Counted from the stretch's first letter, positions 15,601-24,362 are shown. The stretch is DNA of 64,000 nucleotides from PALSA-968 sp038214655 (GCA_038214655.1 JBBQRR010000018.1:1-64000); one strand, 5' to 3'. The notes: generated by a model not told the origin, from the sequence alone. Translations and numbers: made by a program.

Positions 15601-18600
15601 ATGAATCTGATAAAAAAACTCGCATTAGCCCTCTGCATTCTTAATTCAACATTCTTAATTTCTCAAATACAAACCTTCCCTACTAACGGAGCGCCAAACC
15701 CAAATCATAATTACTACGCGTTTACAAATTGTTCGTTGCACGTGGATGCAAATACTACCATTGTCAATGCAACGCTCTTAATTAAAGACGGACAAATTAT
15801 GGAAGCGGCCGAGAAAGTTGTTCTACCTGCGGGTGCAGTTACGGTTGACTTAAAAGGAAAACATATTTACCCTTCGTTTATTGAAATGTACAGCGATTAC
15901 GGCATGACCGAAGCAAAATCAACGCCCCGCAATTTTTTTGGCGGCCCGCAAATGGAAAGCAATATCAAAGGCGCTTACGGATGGAATCAGGCAATTAAAT
16001 CGGATATAGATGCAAGTAAAATTTTTACAAATAACGAAGCAAAAGCAGATGAACTTCGCAAACTTGGATTTGGTACAGTACTAACTTCAGGTAAAGATGG
16101 CATTGTGCGTGGCAGTGGTGCATTGGTATTATTAAACACGCAGAAAAAGGAAAACGAAAATATTATAAAAGATAAAGCCGCTGCGTTTTATTCTTTTAAT
16201 AAAGGAAGCTCAACACAAGACTACCCTTCTTCATTAATGGGCAGCATCGCTTTGTTAAAACAAACTTTTTTAGATGGCCAATGGTATGCGGCTAATAAAA
16301 CTAAAGCAGAATACAATATTTCGCTCGAAGCATTTAATGGCTTACAAACATTGCCTTCTATCATTGAAGTCAGCAGCAAATTAAGCGCCCTGCGCGCCGA
16401 TAAAATTGGCGACGAGTTTAAAGTAAAATATATCATTAAAGGTGTAGGCGACGAATATCAGCGCATACATGATATGGAATTAACTAATTGTAAATTTATT
16501 ATTTCTTTAAACTTTCCGGATGCATTTGATGTGGAGGACCCATATGACGCGGAACTTGTATCAACAGCCGAGTTAAAGCATTGGGAGATGGCACCTGCTA
16601 ATGCAAAATTTTTACAGGATAATGCTATTTCTTTTGCAATCTCAACGGCTGATTTAAAAGACAAAACTAAATTTTGGAAAAATTTGCGCAAAGCAATTCT
16701 TTATGGTTTAGAAGAAAAAAATGCTTTTAAAAATTTAACCACGGTTCCTGCCGAAATGCTGGGCGTTAGTGATAAAGTGGGAGCCCTTAAAAAAGGAATG
16801 ATGGCTAACTTTATTATCACCAATAAAAATGTTTTTGAAGAAGGTGCTGTAATTTATGAAAATTGGGTGAATGGAAATGCTTACAAAATCAGTGATATCA
16901 ACGCACCGGATGTTCGCGGTAAGTACGATTTAAACTATAACGGACTCAAATATAAAATTGAAATAGGAGGTGAGCCAGACAAATTAAACTCAAGCATCAT
17001 TTTAAAAGACACCATCAAATCAAACCTTACTTTAACCTTTAAAAACAATAGCGCCGTTTTTTATTTTAATAAAGATACATTGACGCTTGTGCAATGTCAG
17101 CTGAATTATAATGCTGCTTCAACTTCATTCACAGGTAAAGTAGAGTCCGGTAGCGGAATGTGGTACGATGCAAACTTGACCCGCACCGGCGATGCTACAG
17201 AGAAAAAGAAAGACGATAAGAAAAAGGAAATTCCCACTTACGGCGAAGTGTTTTATCCGTTCTCTTCTTTTGGTCGCCCCGAACTTAAAGAGAATGTCGT
17301 ACAACGTTTCAAAAATCGCTTAAGCGCCATTATTATTAAAAAAACTACGGTGTGGACCAACGACACAAGCGGAATTTTAAAAGAGCAGGATGTTTATATT
17401 GTAGAAGGAAAAATTGTGCGCATTGCACCAAACATAGATCCTGCTAAAAATGCTTTCGCAAAAATTATTGATGGTAAAGGAAAACATTTAACTGCCGGTA
17501 TTATTGATGAGCACTCGCACATAGCAATAAGCGAGGGTGTAAATGAAGGAACGCAGTCGTCGAGCGCCGAAGTGCGCATAGGCGATGTGGTTAATAGCGA
17601 GGATATAAATATTTACCGCCAGCTAAGCGGCGGCGTTACCAGCGCGCATTTATTGCATGGTTCTGCCAATGCAATTGGCGGGCAAACGCAATTAATAAAG
17701 TTACGCTGGGGTTTAGCGCCCGAAGAAATGAAATATGAAAAAGCTGATGGCTTTATCAAATTCGCTCTGGGCGAAAACGTAAAGCAAAGTAATTGGGGAG
17801 AAACTAACAGCGTTCGTTTTCCACAAACAAGAATGGGTGTAGAACAAGTTTATTACGATTATTTTACCCGCGCCAAAGAATACGAAGCGAAATGGAAATT
17901 ATTTAGCGAAAGTAAAGAGAAAGTAAAAATTGCTCCACGAAGAGATTTAGAACTGGAAGCTTTGGTAGAAATTTTAAATAAAAAAAGATTTATCACTTGT
18001 CACAGCTATGTAAAAAGTGAAATTGAGATGTTGATGCATGTAGGAGATAGTATGGGCTTTAAGGTAAATACGTTTACGCATATTTTGGAAGGATACAAAG
18101 TGGCAGATAAAATGAAAGCGCACGGCGCTGCTGCCTCTACTTTTTCCGACTGGTGGGCTTATAAAATGGAAGTGATGGATGCTATTCCGTATAATTCAGC
18201 ATTGCTGATGAAAATGGGAGTTGTTACTGCGGTAAATAGTGATGACGCAGAAATGGGAAGAAGGTTAAATCAGGAAGCCGCGAAAGCTGTTAAGTATGGC
18301 GGATTAAGCGAGGAAGAAGCTTGGAAACTGTGTACGTTAAATCCTGCCAAAATTATGCACATAGATGATAAAGTTGGAAGTGTTAAAGTTGGTAAAGTGG
18401 CCGATTTGGTATTGTGGAGTGATAATCCGCTTTCGATTAATGCTAAAGCTGAAAAAACTATTATCGACGGAATAATTTATTACGATAACGAAGAAGATGC
18501 AAAACTTCGCGAAGAAATAAAAAAAGAGCGTGCCCGTATTATTGCCAAAATGATTAAAGAAAAACAAAACGGTGCCACTACACAAAAGCCCGGCCCAAAA

Positions 18601-18672
18601 CGCCGCGGACTGTACCATTGTGATACCATGGAAGACGGAACCTTGAATGCAGAATTAAGAATGCAAAATTAA
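15601..18672 (+). CDS. large exported two-domain amidohydrolase-family protein
   Basis: A 1023-residue exported protein. The signal peptide (LALALCILNSTFLISQ) is largely encoded by heptamer-array DNA. The N-terminal amidohydrolase-like half has the beta-sandwich start (LIKDGQIMEAAEKVVLPAGA) but reads IYPSFIEMYSDYG where active enzymes have HxH, so it is probably inactive. The C-terminal half from about residue 560 has LTAGIIDEHSHIAISEG (HxH), FITCHSYVKS, NTFTHILEGYK and VNSDDAEMGRR, so its metal site looks complete. The last residues, NAELRMQN, and the stop codon lie in a second heptamer array. The downstream gene is a related family member. Substrate unknown. Confidence 0.88.
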   Translation: MNLIKKLALALCILNSTFLISQIQTFPTNGAPNPNHNYYAFTNCSLHVDANTTIVNATLLIKDGQIMEAAEKVVLPAGAVTVDLKGKHIYPSFIEMYSDYGMTEAKSTPRNFFGGPQMESNIKGAYGWNQAIKSDIDASKIFTNNEAKADELRKLGFGTVLTSGKDGIVRGSGALVLLNTQKKENENIIKDKAAAFYSFNKGSSTQDYPSSLMGSIALLKQTFLDGQWYAANKTKAEYNISLEAFNGLQTLPSIIEVSSKLSALRADKIGDEFKVKYIIKGVGDEYQRIHDMELTNCKFIISLNFPDAFDVEDPYDAELVSTAELKHWEMAPANAKFLQDNAISFAISTADLKDKTKFWKNLRKAILYGLEEKNAFKNLTTVPAEMLGVSDKVGALKKGMMANFIITNKNVFEEGAVIYENWVNGNAYKISDINAPDVRGKYDLNYNGLKYKIEIGGEPDKLNSSIILKDTIKSNLTLTFKNNSAVFYFNKDTLTLVQCQLNYNAASTSFTGKVESGSGMWYDANLTRTGDATEKKKDDKKKEIPTYGEVFYPFSSFGRPELKENVVQRFKNRLSAIIIKKTTVWTNDTSGILKEQDVYIVEGKIVRIAPNIDPAKNAFAKIIDGKGKHLTAGIIDEHSHIAISEGVNEGTQSSSAEVRIGDVVNSEDINIYRQLSGGVTSAHLLHGSANAIGGQTQLIKLRWGLAPEEMKYEKADGFIKFALGENVKQSNWGETNSVRFPQTRMGVEQVYYDYFTRAKEYEAKWKLFSESKEKVKIAPRRDLELEALVEILNKKRFITCHSYVKSEIEMLMHVGDSMGFKVNTFTHILEGYKVADKMKAHGAAASTFSDWWAYKMEVMDAIPYNSALLMKMGVVTAVNSDDAEMGRRLNQEAAKAVKYGGLSEEEAWKLCTLNPAKIMHIDDKVGSVKVGKVADLVLWSDNPLSINAKAEKTIIDGIIYYDNEEDAKLREEIKKERARIIAKMIKEKQNGATTQKPGPKRRGLYHCDTMEDGTLNAELRMQN
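15634..15661. repeat. heptamer array inside a signal-peptide coding region
   Basis: Four 7-base words TGCATTC, TTAATTC, AACATTC, TTAATTT encode the hydrophobic CILNSTFLI of the signal peptide. Words of the same family occur at 18742-18776 and, inverted, at 18645-18679. Confidence 0.7.
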
Positions 18673-18679
18673 GAATTGA
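18645..18679. repeat. heptamer array at the end of the large amidohydrolase gene
   Basis: Five 7-base words GAATGCA, GAATTAA, GAATGCA, AAATTAA, GAATTGA. They encode the C-terminal NAELRMQN, contain the stop codon (18670-18672), and are the inverted form of the array at 18742-18776. A 21-bp perfect inverted repeat pairs 18645-18665 with 18749-18769. Confidence 0.75.
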
Positions 18680-18706
18680 AAAAAATACAAATTTAGAACA
18701 AGTATT

Positions 18707-20035
18707 ATGAAGAAAATTATTAAATCAGGGAATTGGCTGTTATCATTCTGCATTCTTAATTCTGCATTCTTAATTGCGCAAACGCCAACCCCTGCGCCTA
18801 AGCAAACCAAATCAGTATTGATATCGGGCCTGATAATACACATTGGTAACGGTAAGGTAATCGAAAACGGCGTTATAGGTTTTAAAGACGGAAAAATTAC
18901 ACTGGTTGCCGATGCTACAACTATTAAAATAAGTGCGGGCGGCTATGATACCAGTTATGCTTTAAACGGTTCTCATGCTTATCCGGGGTTTATTGCTGCC
19001 AATACAACTTTAGGAATTACGGAGGTGGATGCAGTTCGTTCTACCAATGATTTTAGCGAAGTGGGCGGCTACAATCCGCACGTACGTTCGCTCATTGCTT
19101 ATAATGCAGAGGGAAAAGTAATTACTACGGTTCGCACCAACGGAGTGTTATTTGCGCAGGTAACTCCGCGCAGAGGAACAATTTCCGGTACATCAAGTAT
19201 TATGGCTTTGGATGGATGGAATTGGGAAGATGCAGTTTTGAAAAAAGATGATGGCGTGCACATGAATTTCCCTAAAATAACTTTCCGCGCACAATTTAAT
19301 ATAGAAGGGCCCGATGTGCCAACCGCAGGAAATACAAAATATGATGAGCAAATAAACGAACTTAAAAAATTTTTCTCTGACGCCAGAGCATATTGCTTAA
19401 CAACCCCCGAGGAGAAGAATCTTCGCTACGAAGCTATGCGCGGTGTTTTTGCAGGAACACAAAATTTGTACATGCATGCCGATTTTGTAAAAGATATTAT
19501 CGCCGCCATAAATTTTGCTAAGCAGTTCGAAATTAAAAAACCGGTTATGGTAGGCGGAAACGATTCGTGGAAGATTACCAAATTGTTAAAGCAAAATAAT
19601 ATTCCGGTAATGATTACGCGCTTGCACAGTTTGCCCGAGGCAGATTTTGATGATGTGGATTTGCCTTACAAACTTGCTTATTTATTACAAAAAGATTCTG
19701 TTCAGTTTTGTTTGCAGGATGCGGGCGATCAGGAAGGGCAGCACGCGCGTAATATTCCGTTTTTAGCAGGAACTGCCCGTGCCTACGGTTTAACTAATGA
19801 GCAGGCAGTGGCTTCTGTATCTTATAATACAGCTAAAATCTTAGGAATTGATAAGCAAACAGGAAGTTTGGAAGTAGATAAAGATGCTTCGTTTTTTATT
19901 AGCACAGGCGATGCTTTGGACATGATGACAAATAATATTATCTTAGCCTTTATAAACGGCAAAAAATTAATGTTGACTAACACGCAGCAGGAACAATATC
20001 AACGCTACAGTAAAAAATACGGTATAAAGCCATAA
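18707..20035 (+). CDS. exported amidohydrolase-family protein lacking the HxH metal motif
   Basis: A 442-residue exported protein with the amidohydrolase N-terminal strand pattern (SVLISGLIIHIGNGKVIENGVIGFKDGKI) and the C-terminal part (ASVSYNTAKILGIDKQTGSLEVDKDASFFIS). At the position of the HxH motif it reads AYPGFIAANTTLG, so two metal ligands are missing and activity is doubtful. Its signal peptide LLSFCILNSAFLIAQ is encoded by a heptamer array. It follows the large amidohydrolase gene by 34 bp. Such inactive members in Bacteroidota may act as partners of active paralogues; that is inference. Confidence 0.85.
   Translation: MKKIIKSGNWLLSFCILNSAFLIAQTPTPAPKQTKSVLISGLIIHIGNGKVIENGVIGFKDGKITLVADATTIKISAGGYDTSYALNGSHAYPGFIAANTTLGITEVDAVRSTNDFSEVGGYNPHVRSLIAYNAEGKVITTVRTNGVLFAQVTPRRGTISGTSSIMALDGWNWEDAVLKKDDGVHMNFPKITFRAQFNIEGPDVPTAGNTKYDEQINELKKFFSDARAYCLTTPEEKNLRYEAMRGVFAGTQNLYMHADFVKDIIAAINFAKQFEIKKPVMVGGNDSWKITKLLKQNNIPVMITRLHSLPEADFDDVDLPYKLAYLLQKDSVQFCLQDAGDQEGQHARNIPFLAGTARAYGLTNEQAVASVSYNTAKILGIDKQTGSLEVDKDASFFISTGDALDMMTNNIILAFINGKKLMLTNTQQEQYQRYSKKYGIKP
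18742..18776. repeat. heptamer array inside a second signal-peptide coding region
   Basis: Five 7-base words ATCATTC, TGCATTC, TTAATTC, TGCATTC, TTAATTG encode the signal-peptide core SFCILNSAFLIA. This is the inverted counterpart of 18645-18679, with 83 bases, including the start codon at 18707, in the loop. Confidence 0.75.
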
Positions 20036-20091
20036 ACAATTTTAAAATGAAATCAAAGACTCACGAATGCATTAACCCAAAAAATTTAAAA

Positions 20092-21039
20092 ATGACAAAA
20101 AAAATAATCGCACTTTCAATTATCGCAATCGCTTTTTTATATTCTTGTAAAAAAGATACGGGCCCCGCAGCCGGTACTCCTCCAGCCGCCGCACGTTTGC
20201 GCTTTGTATATAAATTTGATTCAACGCAGGTGCGTTTAAATAATTTTGGACAAGCTTCATCCATGCCCGCCGGCAACAGGGCGCAAAATCCAAAGTTTAA
20301 CAGTATGGCAGCGCATTACATTGAAATGGCTAAAAATGATATTACTGCTGTTGGTGGTGGAACAGTTTTGTATGTTACGCCATCTGTTACAACCGGAATT
20401 ACAACCGGTACATTTACCAATGCAATAGATTTTGATCAGCAACCGGTAAAAGGTCAGGGAGAAGAATTTTATTCGGTTCCGCTTTCGTCAGTTGCGCCCG
20501 GCTCTTATAAATGGCTGCGTATTTCGTTGGCTTATCAGAACTACGACATAAAATATAAATTTACTTACATGACCGTGCCGTATTATTTTACCGGGACGAT
20601 AGCTTCATTTATTGGCTACAACACCTGGATTAATTCGTATAAAATAAAAACGCAAACCATGGCCGTTAATGCAAATAAATTGCAGGGCTATTGGGGATTT
20701 GAAACTTCTTATACTATAGGAACGGTTACCTCTACAACCACTTCGGTAGGGCAGTCCCCTTCAGGTGCAACTACGGTAGTAAATCCTTTATTTTCTTCTT
20801 CACCAATTCCTGCAGGTTCTTGTTTGGTAACGGGGCAGTTTGTTAACTCGAGCGGCGCAAATCAAATGCTTACCATTACCGGCAACGAAACAAAAGATAT
20901 TATTATCACTGTTTCTCTTTCAACCAATAATAGTTTTGAGTGGAAAGAAAGTGGCGGAGATAACTGGTACGAACCACTTGCAGGCGATACAGTTGTAGAT
21001 ATGGGTGTACGCGGAATGGTTCCTTTTATACAGCCCTAA
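20092..21039 (+). CDS. lipoprotein of unknown function
   Basis: I take ATG 20092 as the start because it gives a clean lipoprotein signal, TKKIIALSIIAIAFLYSCKKD, with the lipid Cys 18 residues in. An ATG at 20047 would add 15 polar residues in front. The mature ~300 residues look beta-rich and Gly/Thr-rich, ending with EWKESGGDNWYEPLAGDTVVDMGVRGMVPFIQP. I recognise no named family. It ends 15 bp before the histidine kinase gene, so it may be in the same transcript and might be an envelope partner of that kinase; this is speculative. Confidence 0.75.
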   Translation: MTKKIIALSIIAIAFLYSCKKDTGPAAGTPPAAARLRFVYKFDSTQVRLNNFGQASSMPAGNRAQNPKFNSMAAHYIEMAKNDITAVGGGTVLYVTPSVTTGITTGTFTNAIDFDQQPVKGQGEEFYSVPLSSVAPGSYKWLRISLAYQNYDIKYKFTYMTVPYYFTGTIASFIGYNTWINSYKIKTQTMAVNANKLQGYWGFETSYTIGTVTSTTTSVGQSPSGATTVVNPLFSSSPIPAGSCLVTGQFVNSSGANQMLTITGNETKDIIITVSLSTNNSFEWKESGGDNWYEPLAGDTVVDMGVRGMVPFIQP

Positions 21040-21054
21040 TATTTTTAAATGTAA

Positions 21055-22101
21055 ATGAATACTAAAAACAGCTCTGCTTTTTTACAATACTGCGCCATCT
21101 TTTCGGTTTTATTAGCGGTTTCTTTGTGGGGTTTGTGTTATTTTCTGAATGTAAATTTCCCACTCTATTTAATGTTGCTGGTGTTTTTTATTTGTTTCGC
21201 CCTGTCATTTTTATTCTTTAACTTCTTTTATCAGAAAATTATTTTCGGTCGTATCGACGACACCATAAATAAAATAAGGCAATTCAGGCCTATTGACGCG
21301 GCGCCCGATAAAATTGATTTTGTAAGCGATGTTTCTGATCCTATTGAAAGGTTTAACGAAGAAATTATTCACTTAGCAAACGAGCGTCAGAAAGAAGTGG
21401 AACATTTAAAAAAACTGGAAAATTACCGCAAAGAGTTTTTAGGAAATGTTTCTCACGAATTAAAAACGCCGATTTTTAATATTCAAGGTTATGTTTCAAC
21501 CTTAATTGATGGCGGCATTAACGATCCAAAAATAAATTTAGATTATTTAAAGCGTGCCGATAAAAGTGTTGATAGGATGATACAGATCATTGATGATTTG
21601 GAAACAATTTCTCAGCTAGAAAGCGGAACACTATCGTTGGATATAGAAAATTACAATATAGTTGAGCAAATTAACGACATCATCAGTCAGATTGAAATAA
21701 TGGCGTCTAAAAAAAGCATTAAAATTATTGTAAACAGTTCATCCGAAAAAATCAAAACAGCTTCCGATCGTTTTAGAATGCGCCAAGTATTGGCAAATTT
21801 ACTAACCAACTCGATTAAGTATGGTAAGGATGGCGGCGAGACTCATGTTGAAATTACGGAAGACAAAGAAAAAATTTCGATAACAATCAACGATAACGGA
21901 ATAGGAATTGAATCGAAGCATCTCTCGCGTTTGTTTGAACGTTTTTACAGAGTAGATAAAGGTCGTAGCAGAGAACAGGGAGGCACCGGCTTGGGATTAT
22001 CAATTGTAAAGCACATTATAGAAGCGCACAACCAAACAATAATGGTTAGCAGCGAACATGGCAAGGGAACTACTTTTGTTTTTACACTTCCTAAGCCGTA
22101 G
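21055..22101 (+). CDS. membrane sensor histidine kinase (PhoR/ResE-like)
   Basis: A 348-residue kinase. Two membrane segments (residues ~10-32 and ~36-58) are separated by only a few residues, so there is almost no periplasmic sensor domain. A HAMP-like linker leads to the phosphoacceptor H-box GNVSHELKTP (His134). The ATPase domain has N-box LLTNSIKYG, G1 DNGIGIE, F-box FERFYRVDKGRS and G2 GGTGLGLSIVKHII. No response regulator is adjacent. The OmpR-type regulator at 36870-37550 is a plausible but unproven partner, since such kinases and regulators usually sit side by side in Bacteroidota. Confidence 0.9.
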   Translation: MNTKNSSAFLQYCAIFSVLLAVSLWGLCYFLNVNFPLYLMLLVFFICFALSFLFFNFFYQKIIFGRIDDTINKIRQFRPIDAAPDKIDFVSDVSDPIERFNEEIIHLANERQKEVEHLKKLENYRKEFLGNVSHELKTPIFNIQGYVSTLIDGGINDPKINLDYLKRADKSVDRMIQIIDDLETISQLESGTLSLDIENYNIVEQINDIISQIEIMASKKSIKIIVNSSSEKIKTASDRFRMRQVLANLLTNSIKYGKDGGETHVEITEDKEKISITINDNGIGIESKHLSRLFERFYRVDKGRSREQGGTGLGLSIVKHIIEAHNQTIMVSSEHGKGTTFVFTLPKP

Positions 22102-22145
22102 GAGGAGTAAGGAGATAGTATAAGTACAGGAGTAATTTTAGGTTT

Positions 22146-22367
22146 ATGATATTCAACTTTATTGGAGCGGTTATCAGATGGTGTTGGGAACAGCTTCGCT
22201 TTGTAACTTTTTGCGGGCAAAAATTTAATTTTTCGGAATATTTAAACGGCCCTAAGAACGCAGATGACGAAATTATTGATGGAATGGGGCATCGATTAAT
22301 TAATCGAGTAATCGGTTGGATTATTCTTGGTATAATTCTTTTCTTTTCTGTGAAATATTGGGCTTGA
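22146..22367 (+). CDS. small membrane protein, unknown function
   Basis: A 73-residue predicted protein with a C-terminal hydrophobic segment (VIGWIILGIILFFSVKYW) and an amphipathic N-terminus (FNFIGAVIRWCWEQLRF). I recognise no family. It lies 44 bp after the histidine kinase gene in the same direction. It is supported by its composition and position only. Confidence 0.55.
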   Translation: MIFNFIGAVIRWCWEQLRFVTFCGQKFNFSEYLNGPKNADDEIIDGMGHRLINRVIGWIILGIILFFSVKYWA

Positions 22368-22375
22368 TTTGTATT

Positions 22376-23356
22376 TTACTGCCTACTGCCTACTTGTATT
22401 TTATTCCCGCAATCAAAATGGCCCTTCGGACAAACTTTAAAACCATGTAATCCACACGGACGGCAGGGCGGGGCCGGAGAGGCTTCAATAATTTTTGAGT
22501 TGTCTGATAAGGGATAAAAGCCAAATTCTTTTATGGTTGAGCAGAAAAATGCCGTGGTTGGCGCATTTACAGCAGACGCTAAATGCAGCGGACCCGAATC
22601 GTTTACATAATTCATTTCCGCTGTCTGCATCAATGCACAGGATTCCAATAAAGTAAGTTTGCCACAAAGAATTACAATATTTTTATTGGAGGAAGAGTTT
22701 TTTATTTCGCCGCACAAAGCTTCATCGCTTTTTGCTCCGAGTAAATAAATTGTTTTGTTGGTAGTTAAATTGCAAAGTTCAATCCATTTATGTTTGGGCA
22801 ATTGTTTGGTAAACCACACAGAGGCCGGCGCCATGCAAACAAAAGGAGTAAGCGCATATTCTTTCACTTTTTCAATTTGCGAAGCGCTTGGATATAATTT
22901 AGGTTTCGAAAAACTTCCGTCCACATACTTTTGTAGGAGCAAAAAATTTCTTTCCACTTCATGTTTTCCGTTTCCAATTTCATGTTTTACTTTGTAAGTG
23001 AAGAAAGAAGAAAAAGGGTTTTTATCAAAGCCGCAGGTAATTTTTGCTTTAGAGAACGCTGTAATCAATCCGGAACTTGCAAAGCGGTGTAAATTTATAA
23101 GCCAGTCAAATTTTTCGCTACGTATTTCTCCGATGAGTTTGAAGAGATTTTTTATTTTGCTTTCTTTTTTGTTCCAAACCCAAACTTTTTTTAAGTAAGG
23201 ATGGTTTTCAAATAAAGTTTCGTTTCCGTTACGCACAAGCAAATGTAATTCGGCCTGCGGAAATTTTTTATGCAAATTTTCTAAAGCAGCACTTGCCAAA
23301 ATAGCATCGCCTATAAATGCAGTTTGTATAATCAGTATTTTTTTAAAATTTTCCAA
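22376..23356 (-). CDS. glycosyltransferase family 9 (heptosyltransferase-like)
   Basis: A 326-residue GT9 enzyme that would add a heptose-type sugar to a lipopolysaccharide or surface glycan core from a nucleotide-activated donor. The start KKILIIQTAFIGDAILASAALENLHKKFP is typical, and the C-terminal half has the donor-site stretch NYVNDSGPLHLASAVNAPTTAFF. A cysteine-rich tail (PCRPCGLHGFKVCPKGHFDCG) is common in Bacteroidota members. The start is TTG at 23356, immediately preceded in frame by a stop, so no alternative is available upstream. The last residues QVGSRQ and the stop codon are encoded by a heptamer array (22377-22397). Confidence 0.88.
   Translation of the reverse strand: MENFKKILIIQTAFIGDAILASAALENLHKKFPQAELHLLVRNGNETLFENHPYLKKVWVWNKKESKIKNLFKLIGEIRSEKFDWLINLHRFASSGLITAFSKAKITCGFDKNPFSSFFTYKVKHEIGNGKHEVERNFLLLQKYVDGSFSKPKLYPSASQIEKVKEYALTPFVCMAPASVWFTKQLPKHKWIELCNLTTNKTIYLLGAKSDEALCGEIKNSSSNKNIVILCGKLTLLESCALMQTAEMNYVNDSGPLHLASAVNAPTTAFFCSTIKEFGFYPLSDNSKIIEASPAPPCRPCGLHGFKVCPKGHFDCGNKIQVGSRQ
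22377..22397. repeat. heptamer array TACTGCC at a gene end
   Basis: TACTGCC, TACTGCC, TACTTGT in tandem. It encodes, on the minus strand, the last residues of the GT9 protein and overlaps two bases of its stop codon (22376-22378). Confidence 0.55.
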
Positions 23357-23405
23357 TCAACAAATAACTATCAAACGTTATAAAAAAAAACTTCGCGCCT
23401 TTGCT

Positions 23406-23421
23406 CCCGATAGCTATCGGG
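23406..23421. repeat. 16-bp perfect palindrome CCCGATAGCTATCGGG
   Basis: A perfect palindrome in the 78-bp gap between panC and the GT9 gene, both on the minus strand. The same word is a frequent intergenic palindrome in Bacteroidota genomes (recollection, not checked). It has no T-tract and is not a standard terminator. Confidence 0.55.
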
Positions 23422-23434
23422 ATTCGTGGCAAAA

Positions 23435-24274
23435 CTAGAGCAAAACATTATCTATCAATCGTATTTTTCCCGAAAATATTGCAACCAAAAAAATTATTTT
23501 TTCGTTTGCCCGTATTTCAGAAACAGATTCTAATGTATCTGCTTTGCAAAATTCTATATAATCGGGCTTCAACAAGGGCTCTTTTTTTATTTCTTCCAAC
23601 AATTTGCTTTTTAAATCGGGCAAAGGCATTTTACTAAAATTGTCTTTAGCCATTTGCAGTATCTTCGGAATTAAAGAAGCCGCTTTGCGTTCATCAACAC
23701 TCAATAGCATATTTCTACTGCTCATCGCCAATCCATCCGCCTCGCGTAAAATAGGGCAGGGCACAATTTCAACCGGTTGATTTAATTGTCGGGCCATTTC
23801 TTTCACAATCAAAACCTGCTGGTAGTCTTTTAGTCCAAAAAAGGCTTTGTGGGGCTTAATAATATCAAACAGTTTGCTTACAACCTGCCCCACGCCATTA
23901 AAATGGCCGGGGCGGTGCGCACCATCCAAAACTTTATCAAGCTTCCCAAAATCAAATACACGCGTATCCGGCTCAGGATACATTTCTTCAGCATTTGGCA
24001 TAAAAACGATGTCGCAACCATGCTCCTCAAGCATTTTGCAGTCCTTTTCGGGCATACGCGGATACCTTTCAAGGTCTTTTTTATCATTAAACTGGGTTGG
24101 ATTGACAAATATGCTGCAAACGCTAATCGTACATTGGTTTTTAGATACAGCTAAAAGAGAGAGATGTCCCGCATGCAATGCGCCCATAGTAGGCACCAAA
24201 CCAATTACTTCGCCCGCATTTCGGTGCTGTTTAAGCAACCGACTAACCTCAACAATAGTGCCACAAATCGTCAT
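23435..24274 (-). CDS. panC: pantoate--beta-alanine ligase
   Basis: This enzyme joins pantoate and beta-alanine with ATP to make pantothenate, the precursor of coenzyme A. In 279 residues it shows the ATP-binding PTMGALHAGH (28-37), FVNPTQFN, the pantoate-site GHFNGVGQVVSKLF, FFGLKDYQQ and ILREADGLAMSSRN, all standard PanC motifs. It is divergent from the short GT5-like gene, an arrangement I recall as common in Bacteroidota. Its -7 element (TAGATTTG, 24292-24285) is only ten bases from the ATG, so the leader must be very short. No panB or panD is visible here. Confidence 0.95.
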   Translation of the reverse strand: MTICGTIVEVSRLLKQHRNAGEVIGLVPTMGALHAGHLSLLAVSKNQCTISVCSIFVNPTQFNDKKDLERYPRMPEKDCKMLEEHGCDIVFMPNAEEMYPEPDTRVFDFGKLDKVLDGAHRPGHFNGVGQVVSKLFDIIKPHKAFFGLKDYQQVLIVKEMARQLNQPVEIVPCPILREADGLAMSSRNMLLSVDERKAASLIPKILQMAKDNFSKMPLPDLKSKLLEEIKKEPLLKPDYIEFCKADTLESVSEIRANEKIIFLVAIFSGKIRLIDNVLL

Positions 24275-24284
24275 AAATAACCCC

Positions 24285-24292
24285 CAAATCTA
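24285..24292 (-). promoter_or_regulatory. -7 element of panC (TAGATTTG)
   Basis: On the minus strand TAGATTTG fits TAnnTTTG exactly, ten bases before the panC ATG. No clear -33 TTG is seen, because this strand is A-rich there. It implies a very short leader. Confidence 0.45.
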
Positions 24293-24301
24293 AAATATTA
24301 C

Positions 24302-24333
24302 TTTGAAAATTCGTTTTTTTTTTATTAATTTTG
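24302..24333 (+). promoter_or_regulatory. promoter of the GT5-like gene
   Basis: TTTG (24302-24305), 20 nt, TAATTTTG (24326-24333), matching the Bacteroidota promoter consensus. The ATG is 29 nt downstream. Confidence 0.65.
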
Positions 24334-24362
24334 TATTCCCTAATTCTTAAATAACATCGCTT

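Noticed and set aside
18655..18843. 62-residue minus-strand frame containing AELRMQN
   Set aside because: It is an antisense reading of the heptamer array inside the amidohydrolase signal-peptide region.
22102..22137. Possible further heptamer array (GGAGTAA-like words) after the histidine kinase gene
   Set aside because: The words are too dissimilar in any single 7-bp phase to be counted with the others.
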